DNA of 50,577 nucleotides, from positions 1 through 50,577 of the forward strand of contig CAZDCD010000030.1 in NCBI GenBank assembly GCA_964503885.1, given 5' to 3'. Origin of the DNA: CAZDCD01 sp964503885 (GTDB lineage: Bacteria > Bacteroidota > Bacteroidia > Bacteroidales > UBA10428). Of this stretch, positions 26,777 through 35,319 are shown in pieces; position 1 is the stretch's first letter; the number at the start of each line of letters is the position of its first letter. The notes under the pieces were generated by a model, which saw only the letters and a program-made list of their open reading frames with translations, had not been told where the DNA came from and did not search any database. A program made the translations under genes and the position numbers.

Positions 26777-27664
26777 ATGACAATAAACAAACAACCGGTT
26801 ACAGGGGTCGATATCGGCGGTACTAAAATAGTAGCGGCAAAAGTGCTGAACGGGAGCCTTGCGAAAGAAATATGGATACCTACATATGCACATCGTTCTG
26901 AAAAAGAGATTACAGAGGATATTATAGAATGTATCCGGCAGGTCACTGACAGAGAAACAAGCGGCATCGGAATAGGTGTCCCGGGATTGATCGATGAAAA
27001 ACAGGGCATTATTTATGACCTCACTAATATTCCTTCCTGGAAAAAAGTACATCTCAAGGACCGGATCGAAGAAGCACTGAAAATACCGGTTTTCATTTCA
27101 AATGATGCCAACTGCTTTGCATTGGGAGAGAAAACTTTCGGTAAAGGAAAAGAATATTCCAGCCTGGTGGGAATTACCATGGGAACAGGTGTCGGTGCAG
27201 GAATCATCATCAATGGTAAACTGCATTCGGGGATGCTCTCGGTAGCAGGAGAAGTCGGCGGTATAAAATACCTCGACAAGGATTACGAATATTATTGCAG
27301 CGGCAAATTCTTCAGGGGCCATCATGGACTGGACGCCGTAGAAACATATTGCCGGGCCTGTAACAATGATGAAGAAGCATTAAAGATTTTTGCAGAATAC
27401 GGACAACATGTCGGAGAGCTCATCAAAACGGTCCTGCTGATCTACGGCCCCGAAGCCATAATTCTGGGCGGTTCACTGACAAAAGCTTATGATTTTTTTT
27501 ATGACACAATGATCGAATCGGTTGCCTCGTTTCCATATAAGAAAGTTCTTTCACAAATAAGCATAACGAATTTTACAAGTGAAAAAATACCTCTGTTAGG
27601 GGCGGCAGCCCTGGCATTACAGAATACCGGACACAGTTCAAAATTAAAAATATCAATACCATGA
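26777..27664 (+). CDS. ROK-family kinase, probably GlcNAc kinase
   Basis: Cytoplasmic ROK kinase of 295 residues. Motifs: ATP site GVDIGGTKIVAAK (9-21), catalytic Asp110 in SNDANCFALGE, glycine-rich GTGVGAGIIINGKL and AGEVGGIKYLDKDYEYYCSGKFF, where the usual zinc Cys cluster is lost, as in other Bacteroidota kinases. Its stop overlaps the start of GH20 by four bases (ATGA), so translation of hexosaminidase is coupled to the kinase. That coupling and the FHS transporter before it support GlcNAc as substrate. Confidence 0.87.
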   Translation: MTINKQPVTGVDIGGTKIVAAKVLNGSLAKEIWIPTYAHRSEKEITEDIIECIRQVTDRETSGIGIGVPGLIDEKQGIIYDLTNIPSWKKVHLKDRIEEALKIPVFISNDANCFALGEKTFGKGKEYSSLVGITMGTGVGAGIIINGKLHSGMLSVAGEVGGIKYLDKDYEYYCSGKFFRGHHGLDAVETYCRACNNDEEALKIFAEYGQHVGELIKTVLLIYGPEAIILGGSLTKAYDFFYDTMIESVASFPYKKVLSQISITNFTSEKIPLLGAAALALQNTGHSSKLKISIP

Positions 27665-29283
27665 AAACCAACAGATTATTAACCTTTTTATCCATGTTTA
27701 CACTTATATCCTGCTCTTCTGCATTATCGAAAAGAGCAAAAGCTCAAGACCCCGTGGTAAATGGATTAGTACCTCTTCCTTCATATTTAAATTACACGTT
27801 GGGATACTTTTTACTGACGGGAAAAACCACTATAGAGATCGCCTCTGAGGAGAATACTGTCGTAAATGTGGGTGGTTACCTTTCCGGCCAGATCAAATAT
27901 CTTACCGGATTAAATGTTACAACGGAAACTAACACTACAGGCAGCCGTAATCCGATTGTCCTCAGTGTAATCAATACGGATGAAAATCCTGATGGTTATA
28001 CACTGAAGGTAAAAAAAGAGAAAATAGAGATCAGCGGCAACGGACCATCGGGTGTTTTTTACGGAGTTCAAACCCTTTTACAACTGATATACCCACAAAA
28101 TGAAAATAGCGGGGCCATTCATATTCCCTGTGCAGACATTACCGATAAACCGGCTTTCGCCTGGCGGGGAATGCATCTCGATGTATGCAGGCATTTTTAT
28201 TCTGCTGAAGAAGTTAAAAAAATGCTCGATATGATGGCTACGCTCAAGCTGAATGTTTTTCACTGGCACCTTACGGAAGACCAGGGATGGCGGATAGAGA
28301 TCAAACGGTATCCTAAACTCACTGAGATTGGGGCATGGCGTGATTCGACAATGACAGGGCATTTTAACAATGAATTCGATCATATGCGCTACGGCGGCTA
28401 TTATACCCAGGAAGAAATCAGGGATGTGGTAAAATATGCACAATCAAGGTATATTACCATCGTTCCGGAAATTGAAATGCCTGGCCATGCTGTGGCCGCA
28501 TTGAGCGCATATCCGGAATATTCCTGCACAGGCGGCCCGTTTAAAGTACGAACCGGCTGGGGAATAAGTAAAGACGTATATTGTGCGGGAAACGACAAAA
28601 CTTTCGAATTCCTTGAAAATATCCTTGACGAAGTAGTTACCCTTTTTCCTGGTGAATACATTCACATTGGCGGTGACGAATGCCCGAAAGACAGATGGCA
28701 CGGCTGTTCTCTTTGTCAGAAACGGATGAAAGACAAAGGACTTAAAGATGAACTCGAGCTGCAGAGTTACTTTGTAAAGCGTATTGAAAAATATATCGCT
28801 TCAAAAGGCAAAAAGCTCATCGGATGGGATGAGATCCTTGAAGGGGGTCTTCCTGAAAGGGCAACAGTAATGTCATGGAGAGGGACAAAAGGAGGGATCG
28901 AAGCCGCACATACCGGCCACGACGTTGTTATGACCCCCACTCAGTTTTGTTATTTTGATTACTGCCAGGATACTGTCGGCGAGCCGGATTGCTTCGGCAA
29001 TTACAACCCTCTCGAAAATGTTTACTCCTTTAAACCGGTTACCCCCGAACTTACTGTTGAAGAGAGCAAACACATACTTGGCGGTCAGGCCAATATATGG
29101 ACCGAGTTTATTGACAGTCCGAACAAACTTGAGTATATGGCTTTTCCAAGACTCTGTGCTATGGCCGAAGTCCTCTGGACTCCTGAAGACAAACAGAATT
29201 ATCAGCAGTTCCTGAAGAGACTCGAACCCGAAATCTCACGGCTGGAAAAATACCGTGTAAACTTCCGGTCACTGGATAAATGA
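27661..29283 (+). CDS. GH20 beta-N-acetylhexosaminidase, lipoprotein
   Basis: Exo-acting hexosaminidase that removes terminal GlcNAc or GalNAc using the substrate's own acetamido group. It has 540 residues with lipobox Cys18 (LISC), a GH20b-type alpha/beta domain (about 35-165) and a GH20 TIM barrel (about 168-520). The catalytic pair is Asp339-Glu340 in HIGGDECPK. FHWHLTEDQGWRIEIKRYP and WRGTKGG are further family signatures. It overlaps the kinase gene and is followed after 16 bases by GH78. It should act in the periplasm or on the surface and feed the FHS transporter. Confidence 0.95.
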   Translation: MKTNRLLTFLSMFTLISCSSALSKRAKAQDPVVNGLVPLPSYLNYTLGYFLLTGKTTIEIASEENTVVNVGGYLSGQIKYLTGLNVTTETNTTGSRNPIVLSVINTDENPDGYTLKVKKEKIEISGNGPSGVFYGVQTLLQLIYPQNENSGAIHIPCADITDKPAFAWRGMHLDVCRHFYSAEEVKKMLDMMATLKLNVFHWHLTEDQGWRIEIKRYPKLTEIGAWRDSTMTGHFNNEFDHMRYGGYYTQEEIRDVVKYAQSRYITIVPEIEMPGHAVAALSAYPEYSCTGGPFKVRTGWGISKDVYCAGNDKTFEFLENILDEVVTLFPGEYIHIGGDECPKDRWHGCSLCQKRMKDKGLKDELELQSYFVKRIEKYIASKGKKLIGWDEILEGGLPERATVMSWRGTKGGIEAAHTGHDVVMTPTQFCYFDYCQDTVGEPDCFGNYNPLENVYSFKPVTPELTVEESKHILGGQANIWTEFIDSPNKLEYMAFPRLCAMAEVLWTPEDKQNYQQFLKRLEPEISRLEKYRVNFRSLDK

Positions 29284-29299
29284 CTTTTTTCATTTAAAA

Positions 29300-32041
29300 A
29301 TGAAGATCAGTATCATTTCCCTGATTATAGCCTGTTTCACGGTTAAAATGGCATCTGCTGCACTTACTCCCGTGCAGCTCAGGTGTGAATACCTCATTGA
29401 TCCGTCGGTCATTGATGCCATGCATCCCCGTCTGAGTTGGGTCAATATTACCGAAGCGGGAGAACGCAACCAGCAGCAGACAGCATGGCAGGTGAGAGTG
29501 GCTGCTTCGAGAGAAAAGCTTACCGATCCCGACCTGTGGGACAGCCATAAAATATATTCGCATCAGGCAACACGGATCCAATATAAAGGTAAAGGGCTTG
29601 TTTCACGTCAGGAATGTTGGTGGCAGGTAAGAGTGTGGGATCGCGACGATAATCCTTCAGGGTGGAGCAAACCAGCCAGTTGGAGAATGGGACTGCTGGA
29701 ACCGTCGGACTGGAAAGCTGAGTGGATTGGTGCACCCTGGCAGGGTGAAGAAGCCCTTCCAAAAACCACCTATCCGGGTGAATACCTGAAAGAATTGCCA
29801 CCCCCGGCCCCGATGTTTCGCAAAGAATTCATAGCCAGAAAAAAAGTGGTAAAAGCAGTGGCTTATGTAACGGGACTCGGCTATTTCGAGCTTTACGTCA
29901 ACGGGAAAAAAGCCGGTGACGATGTGCTTGTTCCCAACCAGACCAATTACGGCAAGCGACCGCAGATCATCGATGCCAACCTGTCCCTGAAGGATGAGTT
30001 CCGCGAATACAGGGTCATGTATCTCGCCTATGATATCAAAGACCTGTTGAGAAAGGGAAAAAACGTCATCGGCAGCATTCTGGGTAACGGCTTTTATAAT
30101 CCTGCCAAATTCTGGACCGCCTCATACGGGTCTCCGAGGTTTCTGGGGCAGGTTTACATAACGTATGATGACGACACAGAGGATGTAATCACTACGGGCA
30201 CGGATTGGAAGGTTTCGGAAAGTCCTGTTGTGATGGACATGGTTTATTTCGGCGAACATTATGATGCCCGTCTTGAACAGCCGGGATGGTGTAAAGACGG
30301 GTTTGACGATTCGAAATGGCAAAATGCCGCAATAAGAAAAGCACCCGAAGGAAAACTGGTGGCCCATACGGCCCTTCCTGACAGGGTCACACAATGCTAT
30401 AGTCCACTCTCGATCATGAAAACAGAAAAAAATTCATATATCCTTGATTTTGGTTTGGAAATTTCCGGCCGACTGCGTTTGAACGATGTCAAAGGCCCTG
30501 CCGGAAATAAAATCATGATCAGGTACATCAGCAACACCTATTCGGGAGATAATACCTTGATTTTAAAAGGAGGAAAACCGGAATCCTATGCTGCACGCTT
30601 TAACTGGTTTGTCTTCAGCAAGGTGGAAATATCCGGCTGGCCCGGAGAGCTGAAAAAGGAACAGATCACTGCTGAAGCAGTGAATACCGCAATAGAGGAA
30701 ACGGCAACATTCGAAACATCCGATACGCTTTTCAATGAAATCAACAGGATATGGAAACGGAGCCAACTGGACAATATGCATGGAGGCCTGCCCAGCGATT
30801 GCCCCCACAGGGAGCGTTCACCGTATACGGGAGACGGACAGGTAACCTGTGTCACAGTGATGGATAATTTCGATGCAAGGGCCTTTTATCATAAATGGGT
30901 GCAGGATATTCTCGGCGCACAGAATATCACCACAGGATACGTTCCCAACAGTGCCCCCTGGCAGCCTGGGTGTGGCGGCGGAGTGGGCTGGGGCGCTGCA
31001 ATATGCATCATTCCGTGGGAGTTTTATGTTCACTACGGTGATACCGGCATGCTGCAGGATACCTATGAGGGAATGAAGGGATATATCCGTTACATGCAAT
31101 CGTGGGTCAATGACAATGGCATCATGTATTCACAGCGCACAGGCAGGAACGGAAGGCCGAACCAGTGGTTCAACCTCGGGGAATGGTGCGCTCCGGGGAA
31201 GACAGTCCCTGATTCGATGGTGCATACTTATTTTTTCTGGCGTTGTGCAGACCTTACTGCAAAGACAGCGGAAGTCCTGCATAAAACGGATGAAGCAGCA
31301 TATTATACCAGGTTTGCAGAGACAACAAGGCAGGCCTTTATGAAAACATTTTATGATGAAAAAAAAAGCAGCTTCGGCAATGGAGGGGGCAACATATTCG
31401 CACTTAAAATGGGAGTGCCTGACAGTTGCCGTAACAGGGTAATTGCTTCCCTCATGAATGAAATACAGGAAAACGGCGGACATCTGAACACAGGAATTTT
31501 TGGCACCCGGCTCTTTTTTGAAGTGCTCTCGGATAACGGGATGCACGATCTCGCATATGAAGCAATGAGTAAGCGCACATACCCTGGCTATGGCTGGTGG
31601 ATTGAGCAGGGTGCGACCACAACGCGGGAAAACTGGAATGGGGAGGGTTCCCATAACCATCCTATGTTCGGCGGGGGCCTCGTATGGTTTTATACAAGAC
31701 TTGCAGGCATGAATGCCGATCCCTTTAAGCCCGGATACAGGCATATCATCTTTCAACCAAGGCCGTCAGGAAACATCAGTTACGTCAGCTATTCCAATGA
31801 AACGTCATACGGCAGGGCAGGTATTGCATGGCAAAAAGACAGCAGTGGACTGATAATCGATATAGTTGTTCCCGTGAGCTGTAGGGCAACAATAGTTATT
31901 CCTTCGGGAAATGTGAACAGCCTGACTGAAAGTGGTATACCGGCAAGGTGGTCAAAAGATGTAAAACTTGTATCTGCCGGTGAAGATACTATTACCCTGG
32001 AAACCGGATCGGGGGAATACCATTTCGCTGTCAGAGAATAA
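29300..32041 (+). CDS. GH78 alpha-L-rhamnosidase
   Basis: A 913-residue inverting rhamnosidase with signal peptide (1-20). The order of domains fits GH78: Bac_rhamnosid_N-type beta domains (about 25-330), a further beta domain (about 330-450), the (alpha/alpha)6 catalytic barrel (about 470-800) and a C-terminal beta domain (about 805-913). The conserved motif reads GGLPSDCPHRERSPYTGDGQ; the common form is ERLGWTGD, so Ser-Pro-Tyr replaces Leu-Gly-Trp near the active site. Its place in a GlcNAc operon implies a substrate with both rhamnose and amino sugar, or a general side-chain clearing role. Confidence 0.93.
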   Translation: MKISIISLIIACFTVKMASAALTPVQLRCEYLIDPSVIDAMHPRLSWVNITEAGERNQQQTAWQVRVAASREKLTDPDLWDSHKIYSHQATRIQYKGKGLVSRQECWWQVRVWDRDDNPSGWSKPASWRMGLLEPSDWKAEWIGAPWQGEEALPKTTYPGEYLKELPPPAPMFRKEFIARKKVVKAVAYVTGLGYFELYVNGKKAGDDVLVPNQTNYGKRPQIIDANLSLKDEFREYRVMYLAYDIKDLLRKGKNVIGSILGNGFYNPAKFWTASYGSPRFLGQVYITYDDDTEDVITTGTDWKVSESPVVMDMVYFGEHYDARLEQPGWCKDGFDDSKWQNAAIRKAPEGKLVAHTALPDRVTQCYSPLSIMKTEKNSYILDFGLEISGRLRLNDVKGPAGNKIMIRYISNTYSGDNTLILKGGKPESYAARFNWFVFSKVEISGWPGELKKEQITAEAVNTAIEETATFETSDTLFNEINRIWKRSQLDNMHGGLPSDCPHRERSPYTGDGQVTCVTVMDNFDARAFYHKWVQDILGAQNITTGYVPNSAPWQPGCGGGVGWGAAICIIPWEFYVHYGDTGMLQDTYEGMKGYIRYMQSWVNDNGIMYSQRTGRNGRPNQWFNLGEWCAPGKTVPDSMVHTYFFWRCADLTAKTAEVLHKTDEAAYYTRFAETTRQAFMKTFYDEKKSSFGNGGGNIFALKMGVPDSCRNRVIASLMNEIQENGGHLNTGIFGTRLFFEVLSDNGMHDLAYEAMSKRTYPGYGWWIEQGATTTRENWNGEGSHNHPMFGGGLVWFYTRLAGMNADPFKPGYRHIIFQPRPSGNISYVSYSNETSYGRAGIAWQKDSSGLIIDIVVPVSCRATIVIPSGNVNSLTESGIPARWSKDVKLVSAGEDTITLETGSGEYHFAVRE

Positions 32042-32095
32042 AGGCATGGAACATGGATATATTTTAATAAAACTTTTTTCAATAATACAAATATT

Positions 32096-33205
32096 ATGGA
32101 TTCAAAATCAATCAGAGCAGATAAAAAAGAGCGGTTACAATCGCTTGATGTATTGCGGGGATTCGATATGTTCTGGATCACTGGCGGCGGCCTGTTATTC
32201 GGCTGGGTCGGCAAAACCTGCGGAATCGACTGGCTGGCCATGCAAATGGATCATGCCCAATGGGCAGGCTTTCATTTCTTTGACCTGATCTTTCCGCTTT
32301 TCATGTTTATCTCCGGTGTAGCCATTCCTTATGCCATAATTTCCAAACTTGAAAAAAATATTCCCAAAAAAAGTCTTGTCACCAAGGCTTTTAAAAGAAT
32401 GATCATCCTTGTTTTTCTGGGGTTCATCTATAACGGTGTACTGGAAGGAAAACCGGAGGAAATACGCTTTGCCAGCGTACTTGGACAGATCGGAATAGCT
32501 TACTTTCTGACTTCTCTCATAATTATATATTCTTCGTCATTCAAAACAAAATTATACTGGCTGGCTGGAATACTTCTCGGATATTCTGTTGCCCAGCTTT
32601 TTATTCCTGTACCCGGGGTCGGCGCAGGTGTGTTCACGCCCGAAGGTTGTATCAACGGATTTATTGACAGACATTTATTACCCGGGCATTTGTACGGCAA
32701 AGTTTTTGATCCTGAGGGACTGATGAGCATAATATCGGCAACGGGTATCACATTGATGGGTACAGTGGCCGGACATTATCTGCGAGACAGAAAACGCAGC
32801 GACAAACAGAAAATTGTACGGCTGGCAATAATTGGTGTGATACTGGTTATTCTTGCACTTATAATCAATCCGTTCTATCCCATCATTAAAAGTTGCTGGA
32901 CGACTACCTTCAACCTGATGGCAGGCGGACTAAGCTTTCTTCTGATTGCCTTGTTCTTCCTGGTCATCGATGTGATGAAATGGAGGAAATGGGCATTTTA
33001 TTTCAGGGTAATCGGTATGAATTCAATTTTTATTTACCTTTTCGCCCGGTTGTTCGGAGCATATAATTCATCTTTCCTTTTATTCGGATGGACAATGCAG
33101 ATTTGGGGAGAAGCTGCACGGTTCGTGATATATCTCGGCATTCTGTCCATAAACTGGGGAATATTGTATTTGATGTATAAAAAAGAAATTTTCGTGAGGG
33201 TTTGA
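32096..33205 (+). CDS. NagX/HGSNAT-like membrane acyltransferase (DUF5009)
   Basis: A 369-residue inner-membrane protein with about 10 hydrophobic helices, related to human heparan-alpha-glucosaminide N-acetyltransferase and bacterial NagX. The start motif RLQSLDVLRGFDMFWI (about 13-28), the His of MDHAQWAGFHFFDLIFPLFMFISG (about 51-74) and FASVLGQIGIAYFLTS (about 122-137) are all typical. In other bacteria nagX lies in GlcNAc gene sets. The likely role is transfer of acetyl groups from cytosolic acetyl-CoA to amino sugars in the periplasm, which would re-acetylate glucosamine for uptake. It is the last intact gene of the plus-strand operon, 54 bases after GH78. Confidence 0.85.
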   Translation: MDSKSIRADKKERLQSLDVLRGFDMFWITGGGLLFGWVGKTCGIDWLAMQMDHAQWAGFHFFDLIFPLFMFISGVAIPYAIISKLEKNIPKKSLVTKAFKRMIILVFLGFIYNGVLEGKPEEIRFASVLGQIGIAYFLTSLIIIYSSSFKTKLYWLAGILLGYSVAQLFIPVPGVGAGVFTPEGCINGFIDRHLLPGHLYGKVFDPEGLMSIISATGITLMGTVAGHYLRDRKRSDKQKIVRLAIIGVILVILALIINPFYPIIKSCWTTTFNLMAGGLSFLLIALFFLVIDVMKWRKWAFYFRVIGMNSIFIYLFARLFGAYNSSFLLFGWTMQIWGEAARFVIYLGILSINWGILYLMYKKEIFVRV

Positions 33206-33216
33206 TATACCGACCT

Positions 33217-33570
33217 ATTAGGAACACAATTTGGTTGATCTGCTTTTTTGTTTTAAACCTGTCATGCTGTTACGGACAAACAGGCTTTCACGAAAAGTAG
33301 TCTGTTGATTAATGTCAATCCCTGCACCGGAACAGCCCTGAGAGGAAACGAAGGTACCCTCCCAAGTATGAGCCCCCCTTTGCCATGACGGATTTTGCTC
33401 GACAGACATCCGAAAACCGTATCTGAAGGATGACTTATGTGTATGACGATTCAACGATTATCGGCTTACTTACGACCCATCAGCCTATCGTCTGGATGGA
33501 CGATTACGGTTATGTTCCTTAAGCCTTTTCACGGGATTTTGAGCTATTTCCAAATAAAAGCAACCATCAA
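33217..33570 (+). pseudogene. Remnant of a GH92-like alpha-mannosidase gene (5' end only)
   Basis: Conceptual translation in two frames of the plus strand recovers an exported protein start: hydrophobic RNTIWLICFFVLNLSCCYGQ (33220-33279), then NVNPCTGTALRGNEGTLPS (33311-33367), then after a one-base shift in a C run near 33371-33382 PFAMTDFARQTSENRI, and finally VYDDSTIIGLLTTHQPIVW with MDDYGYVP (33439-33519). The spacing of N-P-x-x-G-T, the Pro-Pro-Phe-Ala-Met segment and T-H-Q-P-x-x-W-M-x-D-Y-G is like N-terminal domains of GH92. Stops at 33298 (TAG), 33424 (TGA) and 33520 (TAA) and loss of an initiating ATG prove decay. The remaining two thirds are missing. Family assignment is from memory of the motifs and not certain. 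Confidence 0.55.
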
Positions 33571-33624
33571 TTTGACTCACAATTACATATACATAATATC
33601 CGTTCATTAATTTAGAAAAGTAAT

Positions 33625-33650
33625 AAAAAAGGGCAGACCTTCGTCCACCC
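33625..33650 (-). terminator. Rho-independent terminator of tRNA-Val
   Basis: On the minus strand an 8-pair stem (33643-33650 with 33631-33638, two G-U pairs), a GAAG loop and six U residues (33630-33625). It begins nine bases after the tRNA 3' end. Confidence 0.7.
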
Positions 33651-33658
33651 CGTGAGAG

Positions 33659-33733
33659 TGGGCATTACCGGATTCGAACCGATGACCCCTACCCTGTCAA
33701 GGTAGCGCTCTAAACCAACTGAGCTAAATGCCC
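33659..33733 (-). tRNA. tRNA-Val (anticodon GAC)
   Basis: 75-nt cloverleaf. Acceptor arms GGGCATT and AATGCCC pair perfectly and the discriminator is A. The D arm is TAGCTCAGTTGGTTTAGAGCG with one T more than usual. The anticodon stem CTACC/GGTAG holds the loop TTGACAG, so the anticodon is GAC (Val, codons GUC/GUU). The T arm has GGTTCGAATCC. CCA is not encoded. A terminator follows and a candidate -7 box lies about 70 bases upstream. Confidence 0.95.
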
Positions 33734-33803
33734 TAAAGAACTTATTGATGGTGACTTTCCCGGCGCTTCAGTCTGTATAAAACATCATCATTTCAAACCT
33801 CTG

Positions 33804-33811
33804 CAAATATA
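33804..33811 (-). promoter_or_regulatory. Candidate -7 box upstream of tRNA-Val
   Basis: TATATTTG on the minus strand matches TAnnTTTG exactly. No clear TTG is found 19-21 bases further upstream. Transcription from here would give a leader of about 64 bases before the tRNA. Confidence 0.4.
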
Positions 33812-34090
33812 CAATTTTAACCTAAAATACGATGATTTTTCATTGTATGCTATTCAGGCAGAAGAAATACATACCAGAATAAAAGAACAGAAGAATTTTT
33901 TAAAAAAAAATGCGCAGGTGAAACAGTAAATAGGTGACTATACCTCAAAGATGGTAAAAAATGAACCGCTTTTTTAAACAAGGATCTGAATTTATGTCAA
34001 ACCTTTCCTTTAAAATAAGATGATCCACTTGAATATGCTTCTTCTAAAATTATTTCACGTATCCCAAACTTCATCACTAAATCACCTGAC
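33812..34090. other. Intergenic, nothing recognised
   Basis: Together with the stretch next to the tRNA, about 350 bases without a gene. AT-rich, with an A tract near 33900. Apart from the -7 box of the tRNA I see no coding frame, repeat or hairpin of note. Confidence 0.6.
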
Positions 34091-34432
34091 TCAACAGGCT
34101 GCCTGTAACCCAAACTCCAGGTCTCCTAACCTGCAGCCTGCAGTATTGACCACACACCTGAGAAAGCTGATCCCCGGAAAATGACCTGCATATTCCCTGA
34201 AAGCATTATGTTGCTCAAGATCGTCATCGAAAGCGGTTTCCACTTCCAGTATACATGTCAGATCTGATTTTATAGCGTAAATATCGGGAATATACCCTTC
34301 AATTTCGGGCGGCCGGTCGAATCCCGGTATATGATCGGCCATCACATACCATCCGTTTCTCTGGAGGTTCATTGCTTCACGATAAACTCCTTTATCGTGA
34401 GCATTTTGTCCGGCTATGCTGCGAAATGCCAT
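34091..34432 (-). CDS. Small hypothetical protein with PD-(D/E)XK-like core
   Basis: A 113-residue soluble protein without signal peptide that I do not recognise as a named family. The segment GYIPDIYAIKSDLTCILEVETAFDDD (about 46-71) has the spacing Pro-Asp ... Glu-x-Glu of the PD-(D/E)XK nuclease fold, with Glu-Val-Glu in place of Glu-x-Lys. The preceding helix (KGVYREAMNLQRNGWYVMADH) and the following strand (ISFLRCVVN) fit this fold. It may be a small nuclease-like or Holliday-junction-resolvase-like protein, or an inactive relative. It lies alone on the minus strand upstream of tRNA-Val. Start codon and reality are reasonably supported by composition only. Confidence 0.5.
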   Translation of the reverse strand: MAFRSIAGQNAHDKGVYREAMNLQRNGWYVMADHIPGFDRPPEIEGYIPDIYAIKSDLTCILEVETAFDDDLEQHNAFREYAGHFPGISFLRCVVNTAGCRLGDLEFGLQAAC

Positions 34433-34688
34433 CTGGAATTTGCCCTGGTTTGATGATCGTTTACCTTATATTATATACGTAAAACAGGACCTTCAAGTTT
34501 GGTATTTGAGCTACTATTTCAAAGGAAAGATTACGTCGGTTGCAGCATGCAGCGCCTGAAATTGCATTATCAGATCCGGTAAAATAATTAAAACAGTCGT
34601 AAACTGAACTGACCGGGAAGGATATCATGGTCAGCAATTCGAACTGTGAAAAGGTGAAAAAGGTATACGAACTAAATCATTCGTAAAC

Positions 34689-34871
34689 TTAGAAAACCAC
34701 TTCACATTTAACCTTAAGCTCCTCGATTTTTCTTTCCATTTCCCCGATCTCTTTTTTCAACTCGCTTGTGTCCGTTCCGCTTTTTTCAAGCTCACGGATA
34801 AAATGCTTATTGATCACTATGCATTTCTGATGCTCAAGTATTTGCGATACAATATTACTTACTTCGTACAT
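34689..34871 (-). CDS. Small coiled-coil hypothetical protein
   Basis: A 60-residue ORF, charged, with a heptad pattern in its second half (ELKKEIGEMERKIEELKVK, about 36-54). No signal peptide or membrane segment. It is not recognised. It lies 256 bases upstream of the PD-(D/E)XK-like gene in the same direction, and the interval holds no clear gene. It could be a small adaptor protein or a chance frame; the clean coiled-coil pattern is the only argument in favour. Confidence 0.35.
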   Translation of the reverse strand: MYEVSNIVSQILEHQKCIVINKHFIRELEKSGTDTSELKKEIGEMERKIEELKVKCEVVF

Positions 34872-35319
34872 CGGCTGGATATTTAGAGTTATTCTTCAAT
34901 ACAGGTAAAAGGCTGCAAAATGAATTGTTCCGTCATTTAATTACGTAAGAAAACACGCAAAGTTTTACCCTTCGTCAAACAAAACAATGGATTGGTCAAA
35001 TATACAGAAGGAACTGTCAAATCTGAGGATCAGTACTCGCCGCTTCACCTGTATCATCAATGCTAAATAAACACTTATCTTCAACATATTTGCCGGCCGG
35101 TTTTGCATACAAGTCCACCTGCCGGCACTTCTTCTGCCATGCCTTGAAATTTATCAGTATTGAAAGTTGACCCTTTGGCAGAATGAGCTTCCGGAATATA
35201 CCACAAAAAGAAGCGACGGGTATGCCCGTGCCGTCCGATTTTAATATCTTTACTTTTGACAGGTTGGCTAAAAGATATGCTAAGAAAATAAATATATAAA
35301 CCCGTTAACCTTATCCATT
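34872..35319. other. Intergenic region with a candidate promoter
   Basis: About 450 bases without a convincing gene. It carries a TAnnTTTG-type box near its end (35251-35258) and short GC-rich inverted bits near 35090-35130 (GCCGGCCGG, CTGCCGGCA). Faint coding look on the minus strand near 35130-35210 is not enough for a call. Confidence 0.5.
35251..35258 (+). promoter_or_regulatory. Candidate -7 box for the small membrane protein
   Basis: TACTTTTG matches TAnnTTTG. A GTG lies near the expected upstream position in place of TTG. The start codon follows 62 bases later. Confidence 0.4.

Noticed and set aside
31130..31756. 208-residue minus-strand frame opposite the GH78 gene
   Set aside because: Cys- and Pro-rich low-complexity translation antisense to a clear rhamnosidase; a shadow of GC-rich third positions.
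33218..33454. 78-residue minus-strand frame downstream of the nagX-like gene
   Set aside because: It lies antisense to the GH92-like remnant, has only a TTG start, and its weak resemblance to other folds is better explained by the decayed plus-strand gene.
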